This document shows, one piece after another, positions 47,931 through 57,917 of a stretch of DNA of 64,000 bases (the stretch's first letter is position 1; each line of letters opens with the position of its first letter). The DNA is from Flavobacterium sp. Its GTDB lineage: Bacteria > Bacteroidota > Bacteroidia > Flavobacteriales > Flavobacteriaceae. The position numbers and the translations under genes were made by a program. The notes beneath the pieces are model-generated. The model did not search any database. It was not told the DNA's origin and saw nothing but the letters and a program-made list of their open reading frames with translations. The stretch covers positions 124,001-188,000 of the forward strand of contig NZ_JAQVCH010000001.1 in assembly GCF_028689845.1 (NCBI RefSeq). Direction: 5' to 3'.

Positions 47931-49688
47931 TTATTTTTCGATATTGACAATCAATATCCATAATTCTTCTGTAAAAGTATTGTTTAGTTTATTCTGTTGC
48001 AATGCTTCTGCAGCCTCTCGGCTATTGACAAAGTCCAAATAAACATACATAAAATTATTTTCGGGATTCGTAAAATAATTCGGATTGAGTCCTTCATCGC
48101 GTAAACGCATCATAAATTTAGCTGCGTTTACCCGTTCGTTAAATACATTGGCGACTAAATAATAACCTTTTGGAACATCAATATTATTTAGGATTTGAAC
48201 CGATTTAGAAAAAGGTTCTACCATTGGTTTGGGTTTATCCGTTGTTTTTTTAGGTTGCGGAACTTGAACCACTTTTGTTTCGGCTTCCTTTTTTGTGGGT
48301 TGACTCGCTTTAATTGGAACTATCGTTTCTTTACTTGGCAAAGGCGTTGGTTTTTCAACGGTTTTAGTTTGTGTGGCCAGCGGTTTTTCAGCTGGCTGAA
48401 TGACTTCTTTTACTGCTGTAGGTGCTGGCATCGTCACTTCTTCTGCTTTTGCAACAATTTCTTTGTTTGTTTTTTTGTCTATCAGTTTAAATTTCTTGTC
48501 TTCATACACTAATTTGGTTGTATCTGCCGGTTCGTCAAACTGAATAGGAGATGGTTTTACTTCAAGTGTTAACGCACAATGAAATAGGTAAAAAACATCG
48601 CCCGAAGATTTAAATCGAATTCGAGCATCTGTTGCTTTGTTTCCAATTTTTGAATTTTTTGGATTATATAATGTGGTCAATAAAGCATCATAACCGAGTG
48701 TGTTTTTACTGTCGGGAATGCGATAGCGAAAATCTTCATCTTCTATCGTAATGGTACTATCAAAGAAATTACTGTATTTTCTGGTCAATGTTTTAATGTT
48801 GGAAAGACTTGGGTTTGTTGACGAGCTAAACATCAACAAATCGCCATCCACATTTAAATCGCCTTCTAAAGCAGAGCAAGCTAATTTAACAACCACATCG
48901 CCTTCTGCTTTGGTTTCAAAATTTTTAAAAAAGATATCAATACTGTTGCTTGAAGCTCCACCAAATCCATCATGAGAGGTAATATACTTTTCAGACATGG
49001 ATAAATCTTCATACACAAAAAGAATTGTCCAACCTGCGGCAGATCCACCAATCAGTGTTCCTTGCGTTGCTTTAACATTGGCAACGGTATAAAATCCAAA
49101 CGGATTTTCTAATTCTTTTACATAATCGGTGATGTCGGCATAAACAGCATAAGGAGCCACTTCTTTAAAATTTTTATCTTTGATTCCGTCAAAAATAACT
49201 TCACCTTTAATGGGTTGATAATCATTTTTTGTGGGAAATTTTATAAGGATTTCATCAAAAGCATGTCTCTCTTTATCAAAAGCAACAAATTTATCTTCTC
49301 CTTTTTTGTAGCCACTTTCAAATTTATAAGTCGCCGACCAATATAAACCGGCATAAATAATTTTTTTTGTTTCTTCTTTTTTTAGAAAAAGTGCCGCACT
49401 ACTCGAAGAAAAGGTTTCTTCAACATTGTCAATGTCAATGTATTCCATGTCCATTTCATCATTAGATGGCGTTTCAAATGATTTTTCGTTAAATGGCATG
49501 TTTGTCGAATTTTTCCGATCAATTCTATTAAGAATAGAATTCGCAATAATAGTCATGTCTCCTTTTACATTTGCTTTATATCGCTCTTTAAAGGGTGTTA
49601 CTAACTGTGCGTGACTCCAACCGGAGAAAATAAAAAAAACAACTAAAAGTATGCTTTTACAACTTTTCAGATTCATATACTTCCTCAT
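47931..49688 (-). CDS. Secreted protein with adhesin-type N-terminal domain, Pro/Thr/Lys-rich linker and SPOR-like C-terminus
   Basis: ALFLKKEETKKIIYAGLYWSATYKFESG...; linker KPTPLPSKETIVPIKASQPTKKE; C-term GYYLVANVFNERVNAAKFMMRLRDEGLNPNYF. Confidence 0.7.
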   Translation of the reverse strand: MRKYMNLKSCKSILLVVFFIFSGWSHAQLVTPFKERYKANVKGDMTIIANSILNRIDRKNSTNMPFNEKSFETPSNDEMDMEYIDIDNVEETFSSSSAALFLKKEETKKIIYAGLYWSATYKFESGYKKGEDKFVAFDKERHAFDEILIKFPTKNDYQPIKGEVIFDGIKDKNFKEVAPYAVYADITDYVKELENPFGFYTVANVKATQGTLIGGSAAGWTILFVYEDLSMSEKYITSHDGFGGASSNSIDIFFKNFETKAEGDVVVKLACSALEGDLNVDGDLLMFSSSTNPSLSNIKTLTRKYSNFFDSTITIEDEDFRYRIPDSKNTLGYDALLTTLYNPKNSKIGNKATDARIRFKSSGDVFYLFHCALTLEVKPSPIQFDEPADTTKLVYEDKKFKLIDKKTNKEIVAKAEEVTMPAPTAVKEVIQPAEKPLATQTKTVEKPTPLPSKETIVPIKASQPTKKEAETKVVQVPQPKKTTDKPKPMVEPFSKSVQILNNIDVPKGYYLVANVFNERVNAAKFMMRLRDEGLNPNYFTNPENNFMYVYLDFVNSREAAEALQQNKLNNTFTEELWILIVNIEK

Positions 49689-49885
49689 TATGAATAATAT
49701 AAACCGTGGCGTTTATACAATTTTGGCCACAAAGGTAAGAAAGGCGAACGAGAATAAATTAATTTTTAGCCATTAAAGTAAGAAAATAAGGTGTTTTTGA
49801 ATACATGGAAAAGAATTTGATTATTTGATTAGAATTTGAGACAAAAACTATTAAATCTTCCTCTTTTTTCAGGTAAAAAATAGTT

Positions 49886-49893
49886 TATATTTG
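49886..49893 (+). promoter_or_regulatory. -7 element TATATTTG immediately upstream of holB start
   Basis: TAnnTTTG with ATG at 49898, 4 nt downstream. Confidence 0.55.
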
Positions 49894-49897
49894 CGTT

Positions 49898-51046
49898 ATG
49901 CAGTTTTCAGAGATTATCGGACAAGAGCATCTTAAAAGCCATTTGATGCAAAGTATTCAATTGGGAAGAATTCCACATGCACAACTATTTGTAGGTCCCG
50001 AAGGTTCAGGCACTTTACCGATGGCCATTGCTTATGCCCAATATTTGTTGTGTGCCAATACCGGATCAGAAAATTCGGGAGGAAATGAGGCGTGTAATTT
50101 AAAATTCAATCATTTTGGTCATCCTGATTTACATTTTATTTTTCCAACAGTTACAACAGAAGATGTAAAAAAGAAACCTAAAAGCATGGATTTCGGAAAG
50201 GAATGGCGAGAATTTTTGAATCAAAATTATTACGGCAGTTTATTTGATTGGTATAAAATATTAGACGTTAAAAACAAACAAGGTGAAATTAGAGTAGACG
50301 ACGCTCAAGAAATTTTACGGCTATTTTCTTTAAAATCGTATGAAGGTGGCTATAAAGTCATGATTATTTGGATGGCCGAAAAATTAAATATTGAGGCGTC
50401 TAATAAACTACTCAAAATTTTAGAAGAGCCTAATGACAAAACGGTTTTTATTTTGATCACTGAAAACGAAGAAGATTTGATACAAACCATTCGTTCGCGT
50501 TGCCAACTACTAGAGTTCAACCGCCTACCCGAACAATTAATTGCGGATGCCTTAGTATCACGTCAAAAACTAGATTCAAAAGAAGCTTTGAAGATTGCTC
50601 ATCAAGCTCAAGGAAATTATAACAAAGCCTTAAAATTACTAAGCGATAATGACGAAGAATTGCCTTTTGAACAATGGTTTGTCATTTGGGTTCGTGCTGC
50701 CTTTAAAGCGAAAGGAAATGCTGCTGCTATTCATGAATTAATTGAATGGAGTGAGGAGATTGCCAAAATTGGTCGAGAAGCCCAAAAGAAATTTTTGACG
50801 TATTGTTTAGAAATGTTTCGCCAAGCGTTATTATTAAATTATCAAGCTACGGAATTGGTTTATTTAGAACCAAAAGTGGAAAAATTCAAACTAGAAAACT
50901 TTGCTCCGTTTGTCAATGGAAACAATATTATAGCGATTTATCAAGAATTGAATGATGCCATTTATCACATTGAACGCAATGGCAATGCAAAAATAATTTT
51001 AACGGATTTGTCTATCAAACTGACTCGTTTAATTCATAAAAAATAA
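49898..51046 (+). CDS. holB: DNA polymerase III subunit delta prime
   Basis: MQFSEIIGQEHLKSHLMQSIQLGRIPHAQLFVGPEGSGT...KLNIEASNKLLKILEEPNDKTVFILITENEEDLIQTIRSRCQ. Confidence 0.93.
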   Translation: MQFSEIIGQEHLKSHLMQSIQLGRIPHAQLFVGPEGSGTLPMAIAYAQYLLCANTGSENSGGNEACNLKFNHFGHPDLHFIFPTVTTEDVKKKPKSMDFGKEWREFLNQNYYGSLFDWYKILDVKNKQGEIRVDDAQEILRLFSLKSYEGGYKVMIIWMAEKLNIEASNKLLKILEEPNDKTVFILITENEEDLIQTIRSRCQLLEFNRLPEQLIADALVSRQKLDSKEALKIAHQAQGNYNKALKLLSDNDEELPFEQWFVIWVRAAFKAKGNAAAIHELIEWSEEIAKIGREAQKKFLTYCLEMFRQALLLNYQATELVYLEPKVEKFKLENFAPFVNGNNIIAIYQELNDAIYHIERNGNAKIILTDLSIKLTRLIHKK

Positions 51047-51050
51047 CCCC

Positions 51051-51434
51051 ATGAATAATCCTGCTTCTTTTTTTATCTTATTATTGTTAACTATTACTTA
51101 TTTGCAATCTAGCTATGATAAATTATTCTATTGGAAAGACAACGTCAATTGGTTAAACAGTCATTTTTCGAAAACATTTTTAAAAAATAGCGTGCCGTTT
51201 GTCTTGGCTGTAATTTTAATTTTAGAATTAATTACGGGTATTTTGGCTATTGCAGGGATGGTTCAACTGCTTTATAATGGTGAACGCGTTTACGGATTTT
51301 ATGCTGCCGTATTGAGTTGTATTATTTTGGCTCTCTTGCTTTTTGGCCAACGATTAGCGAAAGATTACGATGGAGCTCGAACAATTGTTATCTACTATAT
51401 TCCTTCTGTTTTAGCAGTGTTTTGGTTGAATTAA
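51051..51434 (+). CDS. DoxX-like small membrane protein
   Basis: Four hydrophobic segments; YLQSSYDKLFYWKDNVNWLNSHFSKTFLKNSVPFVLAVILILE. Confidence 0.65.
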   Translation: MNNPASFFILLLLTITYLQSSYDKLFYWKDNVNWLNSHFSKTFLKNSVPFVLAVILILELITGILAIAGMVQLLYNGERVYGFYAAVLSCIILALLLFGQRLAKDYDGARTIVIYYIPSVLAVFWLN

Positions 51435-53705
51435 TTAGTTTAAACTCGCTTTAAACAAACGCAATTCATCCCATGTGAATCGGTCGCCAACTTGTTCTTT
51501 TAAGCTATTTAAGCTTTCTTCTTTGTAGCCATAGAAAGCTTCCGTAAGTTGTTCTATCTTATCGCCTGGCATTACTTCTTGAATTTCAATTGTTCCTGCT
51601 TGAATTAATTTGCCCAAATGACCATAGATGGTTTGAGTGGTTAGCAATCGTATTTTTGCAATTTCGGAAATGGTTTTTTGTTGTTGCCACAATTCTAACG
51701 TTTCTTGCAACGTTGATTTTTTATCTGTTTTAGCTTTTTTCTTTTTCGGTAAATAATCGTACTGATTTTCTAACTCATCTTCTATTAAATCTTGATTAAC
51801 CTTTTTAAAATGAGCTAGCACTTCGTTTAATTTTTCTGTTTTATAGAAGCGAATCGTGTCTGAAGAAAGGTTTACTTTATTGATTTCATCACCATTCATC
51901 ATTGTTTTTAAAAGCTTAACCGCTTTTAATAATCGCAAAATAGTGGTGGTTAATTTTTCTTCTAAATCATATAGTTCTTGATAATATTCTTTCACCCGTT
52001 TAATCCGTTTGATTTCTTCCATTTTGAATAATAAATCAAACAAAATCTGGTCTAACTTCGGATAAAAATAAGCATAAGCAGCTGCCAAACGTTCTTCTAT
52101 AAAAGAATAAGAAACGGTTTCGGCCAAAAACAAACGGTCTAATTGTATCCTAAATTTTTTGGAAGGTTCTACTAATTCACTGATGAGTTGTTCTTGTGCT
52201 TCTGCCCATTTCTGATGTTTTGTTTTCTCAGACTTTTCTGTATTTTCAAGATAACTAAAGCGGTGATTTCGCCATTCTTGAGCTAAGTTTACCCAATCAA
52301 AACTATTTTTAATGTACTGATGAATAAACTGTTTAGTTCCGTGTTGTAACGATTCGATTATTTTTTGTTCATCTGCTTTATTTTCAGCATATTGCATAAC
52401 ATTCTCATCATTAGAAATGCCATTCATTTGAATGGGTTTTAACAAAATCAAACCGTCTAATGAACGAAGTCGCGACAACGCCACATAGGCTTGACCAGGT
52501 AAAAACACTTGAGAAACATCTAAAACCGCTTTCTCAAAAGTGAGTCCTTGACTTTTATGTACCGTAATAGCCCATGCTAATTTGATAGGATAATGCACAA
52601 AAGTTCCAATTACTTCTTCATCAATTTCTTTGGTAGTGGCATTTACCGAATAGCGAATGTTTTTCCATTCGTATTTTTCTACTTCAATGGTTTTATTTTC
52701 TTCTGGGAAAAAAACTAATATTTCGGCTTCAGAAAGTGATTTGATAAAGCCCATTTTTCCGTTGAAATATTTTTTTTCTGGCGACAAATCGTTTTTAATA
52801 AACATAATTTGAGCCCCTACTTTCAATTCTAAAACCGCTTCTACTGGATAAATTTTTTCTGGAAAATCAGCTAAGATTTCTGCTTTATAATAACGTGCTT
52901 TTTCTGAAATTTCATTTAAAGAAGCATAATTTAACTGATCTGCTTTGGCATTATGCGTGGTTAGGGTGATGTAACCTTTATTCTTTTTAAGGTCAAAATC
53001 AGGCTGTACAAACTGGTTTAAAAGTGTAACATCAAGTTGCGATACTTGATTATTTCTCAAGTTATTCAAAACCCCAATAAAACGCTCGTCAGATTGTCTG
53101 AATATTTTAGATAACTCTACATATAAGGGCGGTTGTTCCTGAATAACGCGAGCATTAAAAAAGAAAATACCCCGGTAATAATTGCGTAACGTTTGCCATT
53201 CTTCGTTTTTGACAACCGGAGGCAATTGCTGTAAATCACCAATAAAAAGCAATTGAACTCCGCCAAAAGGAACATCATTTTTTCGAATTTTTCGTAAAGT
53301 AAAATCAATGGCGTCTAATAAATCAGCTCGTAACATACTCACTTCATCGATAATCAAAAGTTCCATGTTTTGGAGTACATTTTTCTTTTGACCACTCATC
53401 TTAAAGTGTTTAACGATCGTATTTTTAGTTTCGAATTTTTGATAATTGGAAATCGAAACGGAGGCTTGATATTCGGGAATAAATCCGCAAAGCGGCAGTT
53501 GAAACATTGAGTGAATAGTGACTCCGCCCGCATTTAAAGCGGCAATTCCTGTAGGAGCTACTACTACGGTGTTTTTGTGCGTAGTCTCAATAATTATACG
53601 TAATAAAGTCGTTTTCCCAGTTCCAGCTTTTCCCGTAAGGAAAATAGATTGTTGCGTTTGATTGATGAACTGAAGAACATGGCGTGCATCTTTTGTAATT
53701 TCCAT
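51435..53705 (-). CDS. PIF1/RecD-like ATP-dependent helicase with C-terminal HTH domain
   Basis: IFLTGKAGTGKTTLLR, LLIIDEVSMLRADLLDAID, LLFIGDLQQLPPVV, AWAITVHKSQGLTFEKA, VALSRLRSLDG; C-term SEIAKIRLLTTQTIYGHLGKLI. Confidence 0.93.
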   Translation of the reverse strand: MEITKDARHVLQFINQTQQSIFLTGKAGTGKTTLLRIIIETTHKNTVVVAPTGIAALNAGGVTIHSMFQLPLCGFIPEYQASVSISNYQKFETKNTIVKHFKMSGQKKNVLQNMELLIIDEVSMLRADLLDAIDFTLRKIRKNDVPFGGVQLLFIGDLQQLPPVVKNEEWQTLRNYYRGIFFFNARVIQEQPPLYVELSKIFRQSDERFIGVLNNLRNNQVSQLDVTLLNQFVQPDFDLKKNKGYITLTTHNAKADQLNYASLNEISEKARYYKAEILADFPEKIYPVEAVLELKVGAQIMFIKNDLSPEKKYFNGKMGFIKSLSEAEILVFFPEENKTIEVEKYEWKNIRYSVNATTKEIDEEVIGTFVHYPIKLAWAITVHKSQGLTFEKAVLDVSQVFLPGQAYVALSRLRSLDGLILLKPIQMNGISNDENVMQYAENKADEQKIIESLQHGTKQFIHQYIKNSFDWVNLAQEWRNHRFSYLENTEKSEKTKHQKWAEAQEQLISELVEPSKKFRIQLDRLFLAETVSYSFIEERLAAAYAYFYPKLDQILFDLLFKMEEIKRIKRVKEYYQELYDLEEKLTTTILRLLKAVKLLKTMMNGDEINKVNLSSDTIRFYKTEKLNEVLAHFKKVNQDLIEDELENQYDYLPKKKKAKTDKKSTLQETLELWQQQKTISEIAKIRLLTTQTIYGHLGKLIQAGTIEIQEVMPGDKIEQLTEAFYGYKEESLNSLKEQVGDRFTWDELRLFKASLN

Positions 53706-53770
53706 TTGGCGTTTAATTTAAGAAGTGAAAATACAAAAATTTATGTAATAGCAAAAAAAGAAATAAAAAA

Positions 53771-53791
53771 AACCTCTCGCTTGGAGAGGTT
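53771..53791 (-). terminator. Rho-independent terminator after ompH
   Basis: Stem aacctctc/gagaggtt with T-tract on minus strand. Confidence 0.8.
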
Positions 53792-53815
53792 TTAAACAAT
53801 GAATTGGTTTTTTTA

Positions 53816-54400
53816 TTATTTTTCTTCTTTCTTAGCTGTGGTATTGTCTTCTTTTTTAGCTTCGGAAGTTGAAGTTGATTTGTATTTATCGTTTAATAAT
53901 TTAATCATTTCTTTCGTTACATCAAATTCATCTTTGGCATATAAAACAGAAGCAGCATCACCCGTTCCATAAATATAATCATAGCCCTTTTCTTTGCCAT
54001 AATCTTTGATGAACTTCTTTACATCCTTCACAAGTGTATCCATTTCTTTTCCGCTTTCTTCTTGTAATTGACGTAAGATAGCTTGTTGCGCATAGGTTAA
54101 TTCTTGTTCTTTTTTCTGTAACTCAGCTCCTTTTTGTTGAGCCCATTGTGGACCATAAGTTTGAGCATTTTTTTGAAAACTAGAAGCTTCTGTTCTAAAA
54201 CGAGCTACTTCTGCCTCTAATTGTTTGCCCATTTCCTCTCCTTTTGTTTTATACTTTGCTTCAATATCTTTTGCTTCTGTATATTCCTCCATCAAAAGTG
54301 AGGTGTCTACATAAGCCGTTTTAAATACTTTTTGATCTGCCGATTTCTCACAAGAAGCTAAAGCTAAAAATAAAGCGAACACTAAAATTGATTTTTTCAT
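53816..54400 (-). CDS. OmpH/Skp family periplasmic chaperone
   Basis: KTAYVDTSLLMEEYTEAKDIEAKYKTKGEEMGKQLEAEVARFRTEASSFQ...GYDYIYGTGDAASVLYA. Confidence 0.88.
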   Translation of the reverse strand: MKKSILVFALFLALASCEKSADQKVFKTAYVDTSLLMEEYTEAKDIEAKYKTKGEEMGKQLEAEVARFRTEASSFQKNAQTYGPQWAQQKGAELQKKEQELTYAQQAILRQLQEESGKEMDTLVKDVKKFIKDYGKEKGYDYIYGTGDAASVLYAKDEFDVTKEMIKLLNDKYKSTSTSEAKKEDNTTAKKEEK

Positions 54401-54637
54401 TCTATTAATCTATTGTTTAAATTTTGGTAAAAGTAGTAATTCCGACTGAACTAACAAACACGTTTTTTACAACAAAAAAAGCTAGTATAATAAAAATTGA
54501 TTACGAACCTGATTTTTATAAGTTACAGCAATCAGAAAAGGCTCTTTTAAAAGCGTTTTAAAGCATTATGTTTTATAAACCATAATGGCAATGGTTGTTG
54601 AGTCAAAAACGATTAGCAAATGCGTTAAATCAAGTTT

Positions 54638-55537
54638 CTAACTATTTTTGAAGATATAAATATGAGATGAATACTCTAAACTCTTTCTAGCCTTCAGATT
54701 AGATTGTAGTCCTATCCAAAAAGCAGCAATTGGATTCATTTTGCCTGTTTTATATTTTTCGGATAAAAGACTAACATAAAAACTATCGAACCACATTGGT
54801 TTTACCTCTTTCAGTTTTAAGTTTTGTAAAGCAAAAAGTTTTTCCATGGCCGTTTTAGAAAAATGCCATAGATGACGAGGCACATCATAAGCGGCCCAAA
54901 ACTTACCATAATATGATGCATCATAAGATTTGAAGTTTGGAACTGCAATGATAATGGTTCCGTTTGGCTTGAGTAATCGCTTCAATTCTTTGATTTGCAA
55001 TTCTAAATCAGAAACATGTTCTAAAACATGCCACATGGTAATCACATCGAAATAATTATCTTCTAATTCTTGGTAAGTTTCTACCAAACAGATTCCTTTT
55101 TGTTTGGAACTAATTTTAGCTTTTAGATTGGGTTCCATTCCGACTGCCTTCCATTGCTTCTTTTTTGCTTCAGATAAAAAATCACCTGTTCCACAACCAA
55201 TATCTAAAACAGAACCTGAGCCAGAATGCCAATAATTAATCAATTGGACTTTTTGTTTAATGGCTCTTTTTTTTACTAATTGGTAAGCTTTTTCAAAAAC
55301 ACTTCTTTGACTATCAGTATGCGAAATATAATCGTCACTTTCATAATAACGAGCAAGAGCTTTGGCATCCGGTTGTGGATTCGTTTTCAACAAATCATAT
55401 TCCGTCTCTAAAAGTAATTCAAATTCTTCTGCAGAAACAGAAAAATCCTTAACAACTAGATACGGTTTTTTTAAAAATTTCATGTCAAATAAATACTTTA
55501 ATAGTTTGAAAGCCCTATCTACTGGGGTTATATGCAA
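54638..55537 (-). CDS. Class I SAM-dependent methyltransferase
   Basis: GSVLDIGCGTGDFLSEAKKKQW, FDVITMWHVLEHVSDLELQIKELKRLLKPNG. Confidence 0.93.
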   Translation of the reverse strand: MHITPVDRAFKLLKYLFDMKFLKKPYLVVKDFSVSAEEFELLLETEYDLLKTNPQPDAKALARYYESDDYISHTDSQRSVFEKAYQLVKKRAIKQKVQLINYWHSGSGSVLDIGCGTGDFLSEAKKKQWKAVGMEPNLKAKISSKQKGICLVETYQELEDNYFDVITMWHVLEHVSDLELQIKELKRLLKPNGTIIIAVPNFKSYDASYYGKFWAAYDVPRHLWHFSKTAMEKLFALQNLKLKEVKPMWFDSFYVSLLSEKYKTGKMNPIAAFWIGLQSNLKARKSLEYSSHIYIFKNS

Positions 55538-55539
55538 AT

Positions 55540-55555
55540 AGTTTCACGTGGAACA
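55540..55555. other. parS-like site 1 (aGTTTCACGTGGAACA)
   Basis: Close match to ParB-binding consensus TGTTNCACGTGNAACA; intergenic, downstream of mnmG. Confidence 0.75.
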
Positions 55556-55576
55556 ATCTAGTTAATAAGCAGTGAG

Positions 55577-57448
55577 CTATCGTCCCATATAAATTAATAA
55601 AATAGAAACGTCACTCGGCGAAACACCACTTATTCGTGAAGCTTGTGAAACCGTTACCGGACGAATTTTTTTAAATTTTTCTCGAGCCTCGAAGGACAAC
55701 GATTTAATTTTGTCATAATCGTAATTTTCGGGTATTCGAATGTCTTCTAATCTTTTTAACTTATCGGCATTATTGCGTTCTTTTTCGATATAACCATTAT
55801 ATTTTACTTGAATTTCTGCCTGTTCAACCGTTTCATCATCCAACTGATGTATACTAATATATTCTTTTACTTTATCAAATTTAACTAGGTCTTCAAGGTC
55901 AATCTGTGGTCGTGAAAAAACTTTATACATTTTATCTGATTGCGTCATCGCAGCACTCCCTTTTTCTTCTAAAACCGGATTTGCCTCAACAGGAGAAAGA
56001 CTAGTCTCCCGGAAGAAATTGACCATTTTTTCGGCCTCGTTAAATTTATATTCCATACGAATTAATCGTTCCTCTGAAGCTAAACCTAAATCAAATCCTT
56101 TTCGCGTTAAACGCTCATCAGCATTATCTTGACGCAATAAAGTGCGGTATTCTGCTCTCGAAGTAAACATTCGATAAGGCTCTTCGGTTCCTTTTGTAAT
56201 TAAATCATCAATTAAAACGCCGATATAGGCTTCATCACGCTTTAAAATAAAAGGTTCACGTTCTTGTACTTTAAGAGCCGCATTAATACCGGCCATTAAA
56301 CCTTGAGAAGCTGCTTCTTCATATCCTGTAGTTCCATTAATCTGACCAGCAAAAAACAAACCCTCCACTAATTTAGTTTCTAACGTATGTTTTAATTGTG
56401 TTGGGGGAAAGTAATCGTATTCGATAGCGTAGCCAGGGCGAAAAAACTTTACTTTTTCAAAACCTGCAACTGAACGTAAGGCTTTAAACTGAATTTCTTC
56501 TGGCAATGAAGTAGAAAACCCATTCACATAAACTTCAACGGTATTCCATCCTTCTGGCTCAACAAATAATTGGTGCCTATCTTTATCCGCAAAACGATTA
56601 ATTTTATCTTCAATAGAAGGACAGTAACGCGGGCCCGTACTTTGAATTCTACCGTTAAACATTGGTGAACGATCGAAGCCTTCTCTTAGAATTGAATGAA
56701 CATCTAGTGAAGTATATGTCATCCAACACGATTTTTGAATAGTTAATGGCTTGGATGAATCTAAATAGGAAAACTTATGCGGTTTTTCATCTCCTTTTTC
56801 CTCTCTCATTTTAGAATAATCTAAGGAACGACCATCAACCCGTGGTGGCGTACCTGTTTTCATTCTTCCCGCTTGAAATCCAACTTTTATTAAATCTTCA
56901 GTAATACCAAACGCGGCACTCTCTCCTGCTCGGCCTCCGCCAAACTGCTTATCTCCAATATGGATTAAACCATTTAAAAAAGTGCCGTTAGTCAACACCA
57001 CTGTTTTGGCTCTAATAGTAATCCCTAATGATGTTCTTACACCAACAACACGATTATTTTCAATAACTAATCCCGCTACCATTTCTTGATAAAAATCAAC
57101 ATTTGGAGTTTGCTCTAATTTCCATCGCCATTCTTCTGCAAAACGCATTCGGTCACTTTGTACCCTGGGCGACCACATAGCGGGTCCTTTCGACTTATTT
57201 AGCATCTTAAACTGGATAGCTGTCTTATCTGAAACAATTCCAGAATACCCGCCTAAGGCATCAATCTCACGCACAATTTGCCCTTTTGCAATACCACCCA
57301 TAGCAGGATTACAAGACATTTGTGCAATGTTTTGCAAGTTCATCGTAACCAACAAGGTTGAACACCCCATATTGGCGGCAGCGGCGGCGGCTTCTGAACC
57401 GGCATGACCCGCTCCTACCACTATAACATCATATTTTTCTAAAAACAT
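55577..57448 (-). CDS. mnmG: tRNA uridine-5-carboxymethylaminomethyl(34) synthesis enzyme MnmG
   Basis: YDVIVVGAGHAGSEAAAAAANMG, CNPAMGGIAKGQIVREIDALGG, GTPPRVDGRSLDYSKM, FTSRAEYRTLLRQDNADERLT. Confidence 0.98.
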   Translation of the reverse strand: MFLEKYDVIVVGAGHAGSEAAAAAANMGCSTLLVTMNLQNIAQMSCNPAMGGIAKGQIVREIDALGGYSGIVSDKTAIQFKMLNKSKGPAMWSPRVQSDRMRFAEEWRWKLEQTPNVDFYQEMVAGLVIENNRVVGVRTSLGITIRAKTVVLTNGTFLNGLIHIGDKQFGGGRAGESAAFGITEDLIKVGFQAGRMKTGTPPRVDGRSLDYSKMREEKGDEKPHKFSYLDSSKPLTIQKSCWMTYTSLDVHSILREGFDRSPMFNGRIQSTGPRYCPSIEDKINRFADKDRHQLFVEPEGWNTVEVYVNGFSTSLPEEIQFKALRSVAGFEKVKFFRPGYAIEYDYFPPTQLKHTLETKLVEGLFFAGQINGTTGYEEAASQGLMAGINAALKVQEREPFILKRDEAYIGVLIDDLITKGTEEPYRMFTSRAEYRTLLRQDNADERLTRKGFDLGLASEERLIRMEYKFNEAEKMVNFFRETSLSPVEANPVLEEKGSAAMTQSDKMYKVFSRPQIDLEDLVKFDKVKEYISIHQLDDETVEQAEIQVKYNGYIEKERNNADKLKRLEDIRIPENYDYDKIKSLSFEAREKFKKIRPVTVSQASRISGVSPSDVSILLIYMGR

Positions 57449-57462
57449 ATTTAAATTATCGT

Positions 57463-57478
57463 TGTTCCACGTGAAACA
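57463..57478. other. parS-like site 2 (TGTTCCACGTGAAACA)
   Basis: 16/16 match to TGTTNCACGTGNAACA; between ybeY and mnmG. Confidence 0.85.
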
Positions 57479-57494
57479 TTTATACAGAAACTAA

Positions 57495-57917
57495 TCACAA
57501 CTGTTCCACGTGGAACAAGCCGATTTTTTCATCTTCTTTTTTTCGCATAAGAAGTGATTCCTCATCCGATTTATCTTTGTACCCACAATAATGTAAAACA
57601 CCATGGGCCATCACTCTTTTTAATTCCTCTTCAAAATTAGTGTTGAAATCAGTTGCGTTATCACGAACTCTTTCAACGGAAATAAAAATATCTCCTTGTA
57701 AAAAATTTCCTTCACTGTAATCAAAGCTAATAATGTCGGTCAAAGTGTCGTGGTCAAGGTAATCGACATTGATTTTGTGCAAGTAATCATCGGCACAAAA
57801 AATATAATTGATTTCGCCTTCTTCTTTGCCTTCAGATTGAATTATAGTTGAAATCCATTTTTCATAGGAAGATTCGTTTACTAATTCAAAAGTAGTTTCG
57901 TAATTGAAATATATCAT
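57495..57917 (-). CDS. ybeY: rRNA maturation RNase YbeY
   Basis: HKINVDYLDHDTLTDIISFDYSEGNFLQGDIFISVERVRDNA; AHGVLHYCGYKDKSDEESLLMRKKED. Confidence 0.95.
   Translation of the reverse strand: MIYFNYETTFELVNESSYEKWISTIIQSEGKEEGEINYIFCADDYLHKINVDYLDHDTLTDIISFDYSEGNFLQGDIFISVERVRDNATDFNTNFEEELKRVMAHGVLHYCGYKDKSDEESLLMRKKEDEKIGLFHVEQL
57502..57517. other. parS-like site 3 (TGTTCCACGTGGAACA, perfect palindrome), inside ybeY 3' coding end
   Basis: Perfect 16-bp palindrome; read in frame as part of LFHVEQL*. Confidence 0.85.

Noticed and set aside
54401-54637. Possible small RNA gene in the ompH-methyltransferase spacer
   Set aside because: AT-rich, no clear promoter-plus-terminator pair or recognisable RNA family.
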